Assembly (NCBI GenBank): GCA_030704615.1
Contig: CM060734.1
Span: 48,872,042 to 48,936,041 of the forward strand
Origin: Takakia lepidozioides
Lineage: Eukaryota; Streptophyta; Takakiopsida; Takakiales; Takakiaceae
Length of the DNA stretch: 64,000 nucleotides
Direction of reading: 5' to 3'
Shown here: positions 19,162 through 30,026 of the stretch, piece after piece
How the letters are laid out: every line of letters starts with the position of its first letter
Numbering within the stretch: the stretch's first letter is position 1
Notes under the pieces: generated by a model
Seen by the model: the letters and a program-made list of their open reading frames with translations, nothing else
The model's database searches: none
Told to the model about the DNA's origin: nothing
Translations under genes and position numbers: made by a program

Positions 19162-19650
19162 TGTCAAGCGATATGTATGAATCATATATACACACATCAT
19201 GTTTCAATAGTCTTATTATTACGTAACTTGGTGAATGAGGTCATGACATACGTGGACACGAACATGTCTGATGAAAATGAAGACATTCATAATGACCCCA
19301 CAACAAATGAGGGCGACATTGCACGAACAAAACTTCTTGAGCTCATGGGTGATTTGAAGTTGGAGCTTGTCAAAGTGCGGAGCCAGGTGAAAGACTACTC
19401 CTCAGAAGAGTTGAAATGCAAGTTGAAAGCGATCAAGGAGTGTGTGACATCTATCACCGAACCATTTACTTTCACACGGCCTTCCACAATTTCTCTACCT
19501 TCCAAAGGTTCTATATATGGTATACAAAAGAATGTAAGGAGGACTAAGATGGGGCATGATAATACCAAAAAACGCATTGTTATTGATAGAGACGAAGCTT
19601 GGCCGCAAACTAAACGTCCATCCATAAAGCTAATAAGTTGTTATTATTAA
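19162..19650 (+). pseudogene. MULE-like transposase, 3' part
   Basis: Reading frame that resumes in phase with the 5' part at 6489-7118 once element A and one ACCAA are removed. It encodes a hydrophilic, acidic-then-basic tail (SDENEDIHNDPTTNEGD, LKLELVKVRSQVKDY, MGHDNTKKRIVIDRDEAW) ending at TAA 19648-19650. No SWIM zinc finger of the usual MULE type is obvious in it. Confidence 0.55.
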
Positions 19651-19934
19651 ACTCAAATTTCCATAAAAAAAATTCCAAAGCAACCATAGCCGACAGCTCT
19701 GACATTACACCAGGACAAAGCCGACAACCAATGTTGAGAATCCCCGGAGCTGCTGCCAGATTTGTACAGCTCGCTCAGATACAGAGGGCGTAGATATCGC
19801 GTCAAAAATAGAATGAATGATCAAAAATTCGAACTCAAAACTGTACAAACGAAATCCGCGCATCAACCTTCACAGAAAAGACACGATGATTAGAATCTAA
19901 TGTACAAATCCACTACAACATGAGAAATAGAAAA
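19651..19934 (+). other. No gene recognised
   Basis: AT-rich stretch downstream of the transposase remnant. It may hold the 3' untranslated region of the small minus-strand ORF upstream of it. Nothing else seen. Confidence 0.4.
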
Positions 19935-20069
19935 ATGGGCTTCATGTGTGGAGCCGCACTTGCAGGACCATTGCATGTGGACTCTGCAGCTGCTGTCATA
20001 GCAACACGTGCTCCTGAGCCAAGAGGAGCGGATGTGGATTTTGATCCACAAAGAGGGGAAACAAGTCGG
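19935..20069 (+). mobile_element. Isolated fragment of the element A/B Gag linker
   Basis: Encodes MGFMCGAAL...SAAAV...APEPRGADVDFDPQRGE, matching the segment just after the RG-rich region of Gag in element A (about 12613-12747) and element B. It stands alone, without flanking Gag sequence, and its protein frame is preserved over about 45 codons. It is a fragment inserted in, or shared with, the 3' part of a host locus. Confidence 0.65.
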
Positions 20070-20223
20070 AGTGCGACAGAACGAGAACGCTTTGCGCACT
20101 TTCGCACATGCTAAAAAACATAGTCGATCCCAAAGTCACGCAAGAGGGGGCGATCCAAAAGAGTTTATCAGCTAGTGCGGTGTTGAGTCTCTTAACGGCA
20201 AACTTCCACCACTGAGGAGCCAT
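19996..20223 (-). CDS. Possible small protein, first exon
   Basis: Frame starting ATG at 20223 with MAPQWWKFAVKRLNTALADKLFWIAPSCVTLGSTMFF, a short amphipathic then hydrophobic N-terminus resembling small organelle-membrane subunits. I do not recognise it. Its C-terminal half runs antisense through the Gag-linker fragment (19935-20069), so the true 3' end is probably elsewhere or destroyed. A leader-like region with a 40-bp duplication lies upstream. Confidence 0.25.
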   Translation of the reverse strand: MAPQWWKFAVKRLNTALADKLFWIAPSCVTLGSTMFFSMCESAQSVLVLSHSDLFPLFVDQNPHPLLLAQEHVLL

Positions 20224-20250
20224 TGTGAGGGAAAAGCAAGTGGGAGCAAC

Positions 20251-20331
20251 ACTGAGAGAGACGATGTAATGAAGGTTCAGGGCTTACGGTGAACTGAGAG
20301 AGACGATGTGAGGAAGGTCCGGGGCTTAAAC
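20251..20331. repeat. Tandem 40-bp duplication
   Basis: CTGAGAGAGACGATGT...GAAGGT(T/C)C...GGGCTTA occurs twice (about 20252-20290 and 20293-20331). It lies just upstream of the small minus-strand ORF, so it may be in its 5' untranslated region or promoter. Confidence 0.7.
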
Positions 20332-20554
20332 AGGGAGAAGCCAACAAAATCTCGATTTGTCATCATGCAATTCTGGATGAAATCACTGAAACAACATCCG
20401 CGGATGGATGACGGGTCACGATGGATGATGAAAGGGAAAGGGGAAGCTGGTTGCAGCCAGTGGATGAATGATGAGCAGATGAAAGGATGAAATAACGATG
20501 GGTTGATGTATTTTCTGTTTGCATGCAGATAATGGTGGAATAGGAAAGTCATCG

Positions 20555-20624
20555 CCCAAGAACGCGCGAATCCAAAACAGGAAAGGCGAGCACGAGCGTG
20601 TGGCGGACACAGCCCTCCCTGCCT
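20555..20624 (-). repeat. Inverted copy of the NEET gene leader
   Basis: About 70 bp that, read on the minus strand, nearly match 27864-27933 directly upstream of the NEET start codon (GCAGGGAGG-CTGTGTCCGCC, CTTTCCTGTTTTGGATTCGC). It lies in the upstream region of the gene at 20818 but in opposite orientation. Confidence 0.75.
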
Positions 20625-20817
20625 AGATTACCGTGAAAGAGGTTATTTTTCTCCTCTCACTATTTTTCTCCTCCCGGGGCCTGGTTTTGCTCCCAGGTGT
20701 CCCTCTTTTTCAAGAGAAAAAAAAAACTCGGAAAGACTTGGGATAAACCTGCAGCCTAAACCCTACAAGAGAGAAATCCCGGCAGTGTGTCGCTCTTGAA
20801 GCTCGCTGTTTGTAGCC

Positions 20818-21310
20818 ATGGCCAGCCTGCACCGCCTGTCCGTCCCTTCGTCTCCTGCAGCTTTACATCTGAATGCACCTCTTCGGGAAGAAGTAAGAAG
20901 TCGGTCTGATTTGTCTCTCTCGTTTCCCCCAACATTGCACGTTGTGAGTAATCGCATGCGGTGCAATGTGAAAAGACTGTCAGTGAGGAGAAGCAGGCCG
21001 TGTATTACGATGGGGATTCGAGCGATTGAGTCGTACGATGCCTCATTCCAGCTTCAGCCAGAGGTGGGCATTCTTCTTTTCGGCATCTCTTCAATTTGCA
21101 GAACTCGTTTGATGAAACCTGCATGCTCTGAGTTCGGAAGGAAAGTGGAGCGTTGTTGTGGAATACTGAGATGTGCATTCCACCCATGCTCAAATCAATT
21201 TTTTTGGTAATGTACTGGTGATTACACCACAAGTAAAAATGCGAAAGCGGAACGCTAGTGCAGCGCATCGGCAACGTTTCTCGCATTGGACTGCTAACGC
21301 ACCACCCTCG

Positions 21311-21347
<37 letters not shown>

Positions 21348-23341
21348 AGCCTAAAGGCCTGGCACTGTTGAGTCTAATTGCTGGGCAGCTCACACAGAGC
21401 AAGTTGATGCTTTTGTCAAGGGCTTTCTAGAGGATATCTGGAAAACCCGAACTAATTGTCTTTACCAAGGTTAAGTCACACCCTCGCAAAGGTTGCATCT
21501 ATTCCCTTTTGTTCCGTCCAAACTGGGGTCTATGGCCACAAGGCTACGGCAAACAACGTCTTATGAGTACATTCTCTAGATGATGCTGTCGGCGTCAATT
21601 ATCTCACTACATCGAAGTGTCCTAATTGGATACTGCTTCCTAATAAATCCACAACTAGCTACTCGCCCAAGCAAACTCTGCAAGGATTTTGTATCTCTGC
21701 TCTCTACCTCCCGGCAACCTCTCTACCTCTCTACCAGTAATTTGCCCTCAATTTTTCCCTTGAAAGGAACAGCCATAACTCTGTGAGGGTAATGGTACAT
21801 AGTCAACGATCTCCTCACACAATGCATTTTGATTATTACTTTGACCTTTCGGCTCTGCCTTGTTTGAAAACTAGAGTTTTAGTACTCCAAAGTGGACCAT
21901 GGAGCTACCTGTAGAGCTTGTATGTGAGACTAGGCATAAAGTATAAGCTTTCACATCAACTGTGGGGATCTTTCTTGCGGGGCATTAACTAGCCAATGGC
22001 TTCTAGTGGTGTGCAGAATGAGCAGTTGCTGTGCTCACTGCTAGGCTCCGGCTCGTTTTGTGAACAGGTATGCCCCCTTTGCTTGGCAACTTGACTTGGA
22101 TGGAGTTGCAAAGTTCTGGTTGTGGCTGGGCTATACCCACAATCTCCTTTTATGGTTGGGGATTTGGGAGCAAAGGTTAGGAACCAGCCAGAATAGCATT
22201 ACTACAGCAATTTTTTTGCACTGTATCATTCAAGTTCTTCGCTTTCGCATCATCACAGATCCAGAACATGAACGCCATGTTTCTATAGCCCCCAGTTGTA
22301 CCACGAGCAAATAAGTCAGCTAAACATGTGTTTCTGATGGTGAAGGGGTACAACACAGGTGGCGCGGGAATCAGGCTTGTATACTGCTGAGTTTACAGAC
22401 TTACTTTTCCAACCTGTACCCTGGAGTTTGAACACAACACACGGGATGCCTCAGGTTTCACTCTTTGCACTCACATGTCTGGGAGACTGTTTGTGTTCGA
22501 CTAGGCAGTTGCTGGGTCTCCCAAAAGTTTTATGAGAAGCGTGACTGTGAGTCTTTGTCAAGATTGGGTGATTTTGATAGGGTTCAGCTTGTCTTGGATA
22601 CTGCAATGAGGATGCAAGCATTTGCATGGTGGTGTGTGACAGGAATTTGAGAAATACTTGGAGGACAAGGACAACTATGTGATTATCAATGTCCCTCCAA
22701 ATTTCATGTTCCAGGCCAAGGTATGACACTATGAAAGCTTATATTACTTGCACTTTATCCAGTGTGTCCAACTCTTGGAATGTAATGCCACAATGCTTAT
22801 CCACCAACCGAAGTCAAGTTTTGATATAGTAGTCTCGAACTAGAGCCAAAAGAACCTGGGGCCTTGTGAGCACCTATTCTTTTGCATAGCACTGCAGCAT
22901 ACAGAGTGCTGAAGTGGCCTTTCCGACCCCAGTTGCAATTTTCAACCTGTAGAGTAGCTACCTAAAGTGCCTGTTCACCTAACCAGATGTTCGACTTCAC
23001 AGCATTCATGAAGTGATGCCATGCCCACCTTTGTGATTAAAATGGTAGGTGATGATGGAATCGTGCAGACAATTGCTACTAAATCAGCTGTCCTATTGTC
23101 TCGGTTGTACAGATATGATTTGCTTTCAGAGGTCAGAAATCATCAGTAAATTTTCAGAAGATGAATCTAAATCTAATTGTGTGCCGACACTTCATGAATA
23201 AGGGATTGCAAGTCTCGCTAATGTGAAAAACTTTCATCTCCAGAGTCCCCAGTGAAAGGATGTTTATTTTTTCTTGTTTTTGCACAGATCTTTAAACCTT
23301 CGAGGCTATGTGCTGTCTTCAAAAAGTCTGGAAGCAGTTGA
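20818..23341 (+). CDS. Small plastid-targeted protein, three exons, family not recognised
   Basis: Proposed join 20818-21063, 22643-22720, 23288-23341, giving 125 aa. ATG sits in a good context (GCCATGGCC). Residues 1-60 are Ser/Arg/Pro-rich with few acids, as in a chloroplast transit peptide (MASLHRLSVPSSPAALH). Exon 1 ends CCAGAG/GTGGGC. Exon 2 lies between TGACAG and GTATGA and encodes EFEKYLEDKDNYVIINVPPN. Exon 3 follows CACAG and encodes IFKPSRLCAVFKKSGSS. All junctions are GT-AG and phase 0. Exons 1 and 2 look solid; exon 3 is less certain and further exons may exist. I cannot name the family. A duplicated NEET-type leader sequence lies upstream. Confidence 0.45.
21312..21343. repeat. 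(CT)n microsatellite in intron 1
   Basis: CT dinucleotide run of about 15 units, followed by a dispersed repeat with GGTCTATGGCCACAAGGC (about 21513-21577). Confidence 0.9.
21513..21577 (+). repeat. Dispersed repeat (GGCCACAAGGCTACGG family), copy 1
   Basis: CCGTCCAAACTGGGGTCTATGG...TCTTATGAGTACATTCTCTAG. Related copies: 47171-47222 (minus), 58926-58990 (plus) and, weaker, 61993-62085 (minus). Three copies lie near CT runs. No coding capacity. Confidence 0.6.
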
Positions 23342-24291
23342 GATGACATTGGAGCCCCTTTGAGAATGCAGAAAGTTCAGTGTTTCCAACGTTGCCCACT
23401 GAACTTTACTGCCATGAGTCTTGGCGCCATTGGAGAAGATGGTAACGGATACTGGGAAAGTCTACTCAGCAATGCAAGCTCATTGGTTATGGTTATGGTT
23501 ATGGTTATGTACTTCAGAAGTGGGAGGTATTTGGTGTCAAAGTTGATGAATCTACAATGGTTTTTAACTGTCAAGCTGCCGTATGCAGCTTTTGTGCAGT
23601 AGATTTGTCTGGCACAAAAAAGATTGCTTGCAAGTTCCAAGTGCTTTCTGTCATGGGGGGACGGTTTGGTTAGGCACTTGTAGGCCACTACTTCTCCGCG
23701 GCAGATGACTAATGCAGGGTATTCTGGTTACTGATTCATATGTTTAAATAATTTGTCATTAAACATTTGTTTTTCTGCGGATTTTTGCTTTCTTTTGAGC
23801 AGGAAGAGTACCTTAGGAAGAGTACATAGCAGGTTGCTTCTATGGTTACTTGTAAATCTTTTAACATGCTCTACAATTTTTCAAACAGTGTACAGTGGGA
23901 ATAGTTGTAAGATGCTTCAGGTTTCAAACTTGGCCCACAAGTGTATCAGTCCCCACATTGAAGTTACATTTACAAATCATCCAGTATTCACCTGACGATT
24001 CTAAGCTACAAAGTGGTTAGCATTCCGTGCTGACCATGCTACATGCACTATTTCCCCTACTCTGTTCTGCTCAACTGACAAAACCATATTTACTGGTAGC
24101 TTGAAGTTCGATATGTAGCCTGACCTTTCTGTAAAGATTTTCCATCTGGAAGGTGACATACCTACAGTTCAGAATGTCACATAAGCTTTGTTCTATGTTA
24201 CAGACCAATGTACAATTGATGTTCCGAATGAAAACGCAAGTAGAGGCATTTTCCTTTGCCGAGAACAACTAGGTCGCAGTAGTAGTATACA
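23342..24291. other. Intergenic, between convergent genes
   Basis: Separates the plus-strand plastid gene from the minus-strand START gene. It holds a short GGTTAT x4 run at 23485-23508. Possible 3' untranslated sequence of both genes; no other gene recognised. Confidence 0.5.
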
Positions 24292-26564
24292 TCAAGACTC
24301 GGATCCTTGTCGCTTGCACTTTGGAGAGGAGCCCTGTGATTTTAGAGCTTGCCTCACAATGCAGGCAGTTACAATTTTCGCCCCCAGTGAAGCTGAACTA
24401 TGTGTAAGAAATAAAGCTCCGCCTACCAACAACATCCCCTTTGCTAACTGCCGTTTTGAGTGGCGTTTATAAAACTCTTGGCAACTGTTGCTTCCTTGCC
24501 TGCTGATGTCCCATGCATCTTCCAGCACAGCTTCAAGACGTGGAAACCTCTCCTTTATTGCAGCCGGTAGCTGCACACATTCAGTGTCACGATTGAAAAG
24601 AGGAATCTTAAACAGTGAAAAAAGATCTTGCATCTGAACTCTTAGCTTAACCCGACAGAATCGATTGCAAGATGCGTGTGCCAACTGGCCAAGTAAACAG
24701 TCCAAAAGAGAAAAATCGTGTAGTACAAAGTACAAACACAGATAATATTTGACTCATTGAGTAAGATGTAGCACAAATCACAGCACCATCCACATTTGAC
24801 AATGTTGTCAATCCTGCTGTCAAGACAGTGTTCGATAAAAGAGACAGCAGTGTACTCTTCCCCTTCCAACATCGCTCGACCATAACCGCCACCAACATAA
24901 AATCAATGATGATACCCAAGGAATTGGAGTAGGCACCTTATGAGCCAAGGATACCGCATTAAGGCCATGGCAGAGGTGGGAAGGATGCAGCTTATAGCGG
25001 CGTAGATGCAGGTCCATTTTAAGGACGTAGCTCCATATGCCCCGCCGGAAGGCCAGCTTGGCCATTTCACGCTGCATGCCTCCGTCTTCTTGATGCACAA
25101 CTTTTATCTCACATGCCTCTCTACCAGCCACTGCACCCAAGTCCCACCCATGACCATGATATATTGGGTTACACTTCTTAACCCAATTGATGCAGTGGAT
25201 CCAGTGTCAGTTGATTAGGAGGGGTGGTTTGGAAACAACAACCATTACGTGGAAGAGGACATAAACTCACTGACCTTTGCGAATGTGCCACCCTGACAGA
25301 TAGACTTCAACACGCTTGGACTTGGACTGCCTGGGCGCATTCTCATGCTCACATGCCTGTCACCCTCATCCATAGCACCATCAGTCTGTGATACTTGCTC
25401 ACAGACCTCCCCATGTCATATTTTACATGTGGCCAACCTCAAAACTGACCTGCAAGAATAATGCAACCCATTTAGACAAGCTGGGTGTCATGCATGGAAC
25501 CTTGGTCAGAAATTTGTATAAATACCTTAATCAAACAGTAGTATGATTGGTCATCCCCTTCCCACAAGCGCCATGCTAAGACATACTCTCTGGGCTTCAT
25601 TAGAGGAAACTTCTTAACCATTTGCCCAACTTCTGTTCCAGTCTCGCGGCAGATGTCCAGCTGACGATGATGGACCAGTGTTTTGTCCCATTGTGACCGG
25701 AAATCACTGTCCATATAGAAGTCCCGCACCAGCTGCGTGGAACAATCTTCGAACACAGTACTGCTAAAGTACTCTGTGGCTCCTCCATCCTGCAGCACTA
25801 TCCTTTGTGAGTACACATTCTATACTACAATCCAGATACTCACCACCTTCCACTTCTGAGTAAGAGCGCCACTTCAAACTAGAGGTTGAGATCAATACAT
25901 TCTGTCTCCAAGTGATCGTCCTAGTGAATAACCTGTGAAGGTTGTTAGCATAAACCTAGCAAAAGAAATTTTGAAATGATGGAGTCCTGAATGATGAAAC
26001 TAGGATGACGATGACCTTAGGATCTCGGAGCTTGGCGCTGTAAGTGACGGTGTTAGACTGCTTCTCCAATACCTCCTCCCAGGGTACCTCGTCTTCCCTA
26101 CCACCACCTTCCAACATCTCCAGCACACGCTGTAGTTCCTCTTCTGTAATCTGTGCAAGCTTTCGGGATGCAGGAGAGGACCGATTGCTGTTTAAATCGC
26201 CCCTGTCAACATCGCAAATTTATTTGCATCAGTTTCAATTGGTAGACAGTCGTGCTCTGGAAGCTTGCACTACAGTAAACGTCATTTTTTCACCGTTGGC
26301 GATAGAAAAGGTGGAGGCATCCTGCGACTTCTCTATGCATATGGCTGGGGCACGCATGGGCAACAGACATCCAGACTTACAGAGAGCAAGAGCGAACCTG
26401 CGAGCAGCACCAGCACTTGATTTGCCGCAGACAGATAGGATCCGAGGTAGGGCAGATTGTAGCAGAACGCAGACAGCAACAATGGCAAGCGCAACCAGGG
26501 TAGCCCATCCTGGGCCTGTACACGTCCATAGTTCGCTCCCACCGATGCTCATCTTCCAGTTCAT
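24292..26564 (-). CDS. START-domain membrane protein, six exons
   Basis: Proposed join (minus) 26564-26398, 26202-26016, 25789-25526, 25356-25275, 25130-24937, 24570-24292: 390 aa, all GT-AG and in phase. Residues 17-43 form an N-terminal membrane segment (GPGWATLVALAIVAVCVLLQ). A START lipid-binding fold follows: EYFSSTVFEDCSTQLVRDFY, FRSQWDKTLVHHRQLD, FPLMKPREYVLAWRLWEGDD, KRVEVYLSGWHIRK, ACEIKVVHQEDGGMQREMAK, LAFRRGIWSYVLKMDLHLRRY. A C-terminal membrane segment follows (MLLVGGALFLTHSSASLGAK). It matches the plant family of START proteins with terminal membrane anchors (Arabidopsis At1g55960/At4g14500 type), with normal length. Exon 1 donor is the least certain: a GTAAGT at 26380-26375 looks stronger but breaks the frame. 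Role: probable membrane-tethered lipid binding or transfer. Confidence 0.8.
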
Positions 26565-27650
26565 AAACGCCTTCTTCTTCCCCGCAACTTTCAATTCCCC
26601 CACATTAAACACTTGCACCACATGATTCGCCTCGGCGCTTCTGAATTCAATTCCAAACCATAGTATGATAGAGATTCCTTTCCCTCTCAGACATCTTACA
26701 GATCAAGCGCTCTCCTGCGCCAAGAGCTTGTGACGACCAACTTGGGTCCCAACAGTACCACAACACTCTCCCTCGCTTATGTAATTGTAGGTGGCTGTCA
26801 CTTCCCTTCCTTCTTCCAAGAGCGGTAACTTCTTCAAGCAGCCAGACAAGCTCTCAACTGGAAAGATACTGAATCATCCGATTCCGAGGCCGATTCATTA
26901 TCCACTAGATTGATCCACTGGATAACCGCGACAGAGTACGCCTTCTGACATAGCAGGTAGCGACAGAAACAGGAGTCACTAGGTAAAAACTAAAAACCAT
27001 GATGGACCAGCCCACCGCATTGTCATTGACTTGTAAACAGGAAGTCCGATGATGCCCCTCTTTAAAAACTTAGATGCCAAGAAGACCTGTCTCTTTATGA
27101 TATTGTTCTTTCATATGACAGATCAGACCCTCGAAAAGTTCTTGGGTCTTCCGTATCAGGAAGTTCTGTAGCTCGAGGTGATTCACAAGAGCGCGGCGAG
27201 TGCGGGGTGCCAAGCAGTGCAGGGCCCACACATCCTCCTGCTGACCAGGCTCCCTTATCTGCCGCATCATCCCTCCGCCATCTTCTCTACCATCTCTCCA
27301 CTCCCCCGCCGCCATCCTCTCCTCCCTCCGACTTCCTCCAAAGGTGGCGGGACACGATATTACTATTAAACGTTATTAAATACAACGAAAATATGAAAAT
27401 ACATATCTACGGTATTAACACACGCCATGTGTCGCTGTATCATGCGGTGAAAATCTCTTTTGATCCAAAGGGAATACCCCGCAGATGATGGGATGGCGTT
27501 TAGGATGATCACATCTTAACAACGTTCATCACTGAGGTGGCGTGCTATGATTTGCTTTTAGTATCGATCCAGTGGCGCATGCTGATTGGGTATGGCGTGA
27601 CAAATTATAGTGGGTAGGCCTGTCAGTGGATTCCACGTGGACCGGGAAAT
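26565..27650. other. Divergent intergenic region upstream of START and NEET genes
   Basis: Promoter space for the START gene (minus) and the NEET gene (plus). An 81-codon minus frame at 27070-27315 has no recognisable features and is not called. Nothing else identified. Confidence 0.4.
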
Positions 27651-27817
27651 ACTGGAGAATGGATGTTATCCAGGTAAGGAGGATGAGTATCGTTTATGTC
27701 AGTGCGCACATTCCGTCCGGAACATCCGTCGTCTACTGGAGTATGGATGTCATCCATGTAACGGGATGAGTATCGTTCATGTCAGTGCGCACATTCCGTC
27801 CGGAACATCCGTCGTCT
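27651..27817. repeat. 84-bp tandem duplication upstream of the NEET gene
   Basis: ACTGGAG(A/T)ATGGATGT...CCGGAACATCCGTCGTCT occurs at 27651-27734 and again at 27735-27817 with few differences. The second half of the unit is almost unchanged. It lies about 120 bp before the start codon, in the likely promoter or leader. Confidence 0.85.
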
Positions 27818-27941
27818 ACGTCGAGGTGGCAGAGGGGAAGAAGAGAGGAAGGTGGGGTAGAGATAGGCAGGGAGGCTGTGTCCGCCACACGCTCGTGCTC
27901 GTCTTTCCTGTTTTGGATTCGCGCGTTGTTGGGCTTTGGCT

Positions 27942-28736
27942 ATGGCAGCTCTAGTTCAAGCAAATGGGGTGCTGTCTTGCGCGTCGGCTGCGTCTTCCTT
28001 TCGGGGTGCGGCATTGAGGCAGTGCCGGGCACCGCCTTCTGCCTTGAGGATGCCCGCTGTGGGCGTGCGAGCAGAAATTGATACCCAGGTTGTGCTGAAT
28101 CCATCGATTTTGAAGGACGTTGATAAGGTGGTCGATACGGTGGTGATTTCCGAAATCTCTAAGCCGGTTACTGCGTACTGCAGGTACCAATCTTTCCTTG
28201 GTACTCTGGATTCTCATTGCTAAGTTCTGCTGGAAGATTCCGCTGTCTGTTCAGGTGCTGAAGAGGTCGTTGGGTTGTTGTTACCGTAGTGAGGTGTTAA
28301 AGTGGTGAGTAGTGTCTATATTTGAGAGCGGGTGTTGCGGCAAAATCCTTGAGTAAGGGCTGGGCAGAGGACCTGTAGTATGTTGGTCTTCTCTTTATCT
28401 TACCCCAGCAAGCGGGATCGAGCTCAGCTGGTATGCCTTGAGTGGTAATGGTGAATGGTGTGAGGGGTATTTGCATTGTTCGATTGGCTTCAGGTTTCCC
28501 GCAGTGCTAGGGTAGCACTGAAAGCTGATGAAAGCACTGGGGCTTGGCGGATGACAAGTGGTTAGAAACTATGTCTTAGAAGGCGAGAAATGGACTCACT
28601 AGTTTGCTGGAGGAGTGAATGGGTGCGCAGATGCTGGCGGTCAGGAACATTTCCTCTTTGTGATGGAAGCCATGCCAAGCACAACAAGGCTACAGGCGAT
28701 AACGTTGGCCCACTTCTCCTGAAGAAGGGCGCTTAA
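27942..28736 (+). CDS. NEET: Plastid NEET protein, CDGSH-type [2Fe-2S] protein, two exons
   Basis: Join 27942-28183 and 28631-28736, 115 aa. Residues 1-44 resemble a transit peptide ([20 protein letters not shown]). The mature part has [20 protein letters not shown] then the CDGSH motif [16 protein letters not shown], which has all four cluster ligands (three Cys, one His). It ends [18 protein letters not shown], as in Arabidopsis At-NEET (At5g51720), with matching length. The intron splits an Arg codon just before the second ligand Cys (TGCAG/GTACC ... GCGCAG/ATGC). NEET homodimers hold a labile [2Fe-2S] cluster and act in iron and redox homeostasis in chloroplast and mitochondrion. Duplicated promoter-proximal sequence lies upstream. 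Confidence 0.93.
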
Positions 28737-30026
28737 AGGAAGCTGTTCGCAGGCCTATTATTTTGCTGTTAGCGTCTCTAGCAACTTCTGTGACTCTTAT
28801 TACCTCCTGGATTCCTCCTTCCTCCTTGTCAAGAGATAACGCGCTAAAAGAAGATCAAGACAGATGACATTGATTTTGTAAATAATCGGACAAAGGGTCG
28901 CCACGTGACATGCTCAAACGATTGAAGCGAGTAAGTTAGTGTCCATTTTTGCTTGTCAGATTGCCAGGGGCAACCTGCACCTCTCAACCCAATAGCGAAC
29001 CTCCTTTTCCACTACTGTGTAATTGATATGTCAGCGCGCATTTGTCTCTCTTGCATCGATCTTGTACGAAAGACAAGTCCTCCGGCTTGAAAATATTGGT
29101 TTCAGAATAATGGTACTTGTTACTTGACAATTGAACCGAATAGTACTATGATCTGGGAGCAAGTAATACGCCAGGCCAGGGTGCAAGCCTACTTCAACAT
29201 GCATTACTAAGTAGACAATGTAAAAGTTGAGGTCGGGTGATGAAATTGCTCACCAGCAGACAATGATATGGCAGGCATCCAATAGTAGTTGTAGCAGTAA
29301 ATGCCCATACGGTGAGTATATCCGGACTGCTATGAATCTACAGCTGCACCTGAACCCAACAGAGAACTCAGAAGGAAATCAGGCGATTTTGCTCACGGCC
29401 AAGGAAATCGAACTCCATCGCCCAAGCCTCACACTCCCCACCTTCGCATGGCAGATCAGCACTGCGCGCTGTGATGCTCTAACATTCTGAAATCAATGCC
29501 AAGCGGGTTTAGTGTTTAGTCAAACTGCTCGCACTGCACAAGGATTCAACACACGAGGACAAAAAAAAAATGCTTTCATTCAAATGTCATCTGGACTTCT
29601 CGCACCTTCTTCTCGTCAGACTGTCTCATCTGCTGTGCCCTCTACCAATGGTTGAGCCCTAGGACGCGTGTGTGAGGTTGAAATAAACGGATATGCCAAT
29701 TGGATCTCCTGCATCACTGCTAGGTGTGTCCGAAAAACCTCTGAGAGGGAACTTCTCACCTTCTGTACGTTCGCCCATTGTACATGTTGTAAATAAAATC
29801 TTACAGGGTTTCATCAACATCTCAGAGACGCCCTCATTCAAGAGTGACGATTCAAACATTGACTTGTGTCCAAGAGCTACAACGGGAGGAAATGTTGGAG
29901 TGCCCTGGGCAGCAAAAGCAGAGGGACGGCCACAAGAAAAGCTGAGGCCCCTCCCTCTTTCATTGTGCATATGTGTTGATAGTCTGTGCCCTTCTCTGGT
30001 GCAAAGCGACTTCTGGTAGGTGAGGG
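28737..30026. other. Intergenic, NEET to methyltransferase
   Basis: About 1.3 kb. Short frames at 29227-29490 (plus) and 29659-30090 (minus) show no family features. Probable NEET 3' untranslated region and methyltransferase promoter. Nothing else identified. Confidence 0.4.

Noticed and set aside
23485-23508. GGTTAT x4 as an interstitial telomere-like repeat
   Set aside because: Only four units and not the plant telomere unit TTTAGGG; a simple microsatellite.
27070-27315. 81-codon minus-strand frame upstream of the START gene
   Set aside because: No homology or composition typical of a protein that I can see; lies in a likely promoter region.
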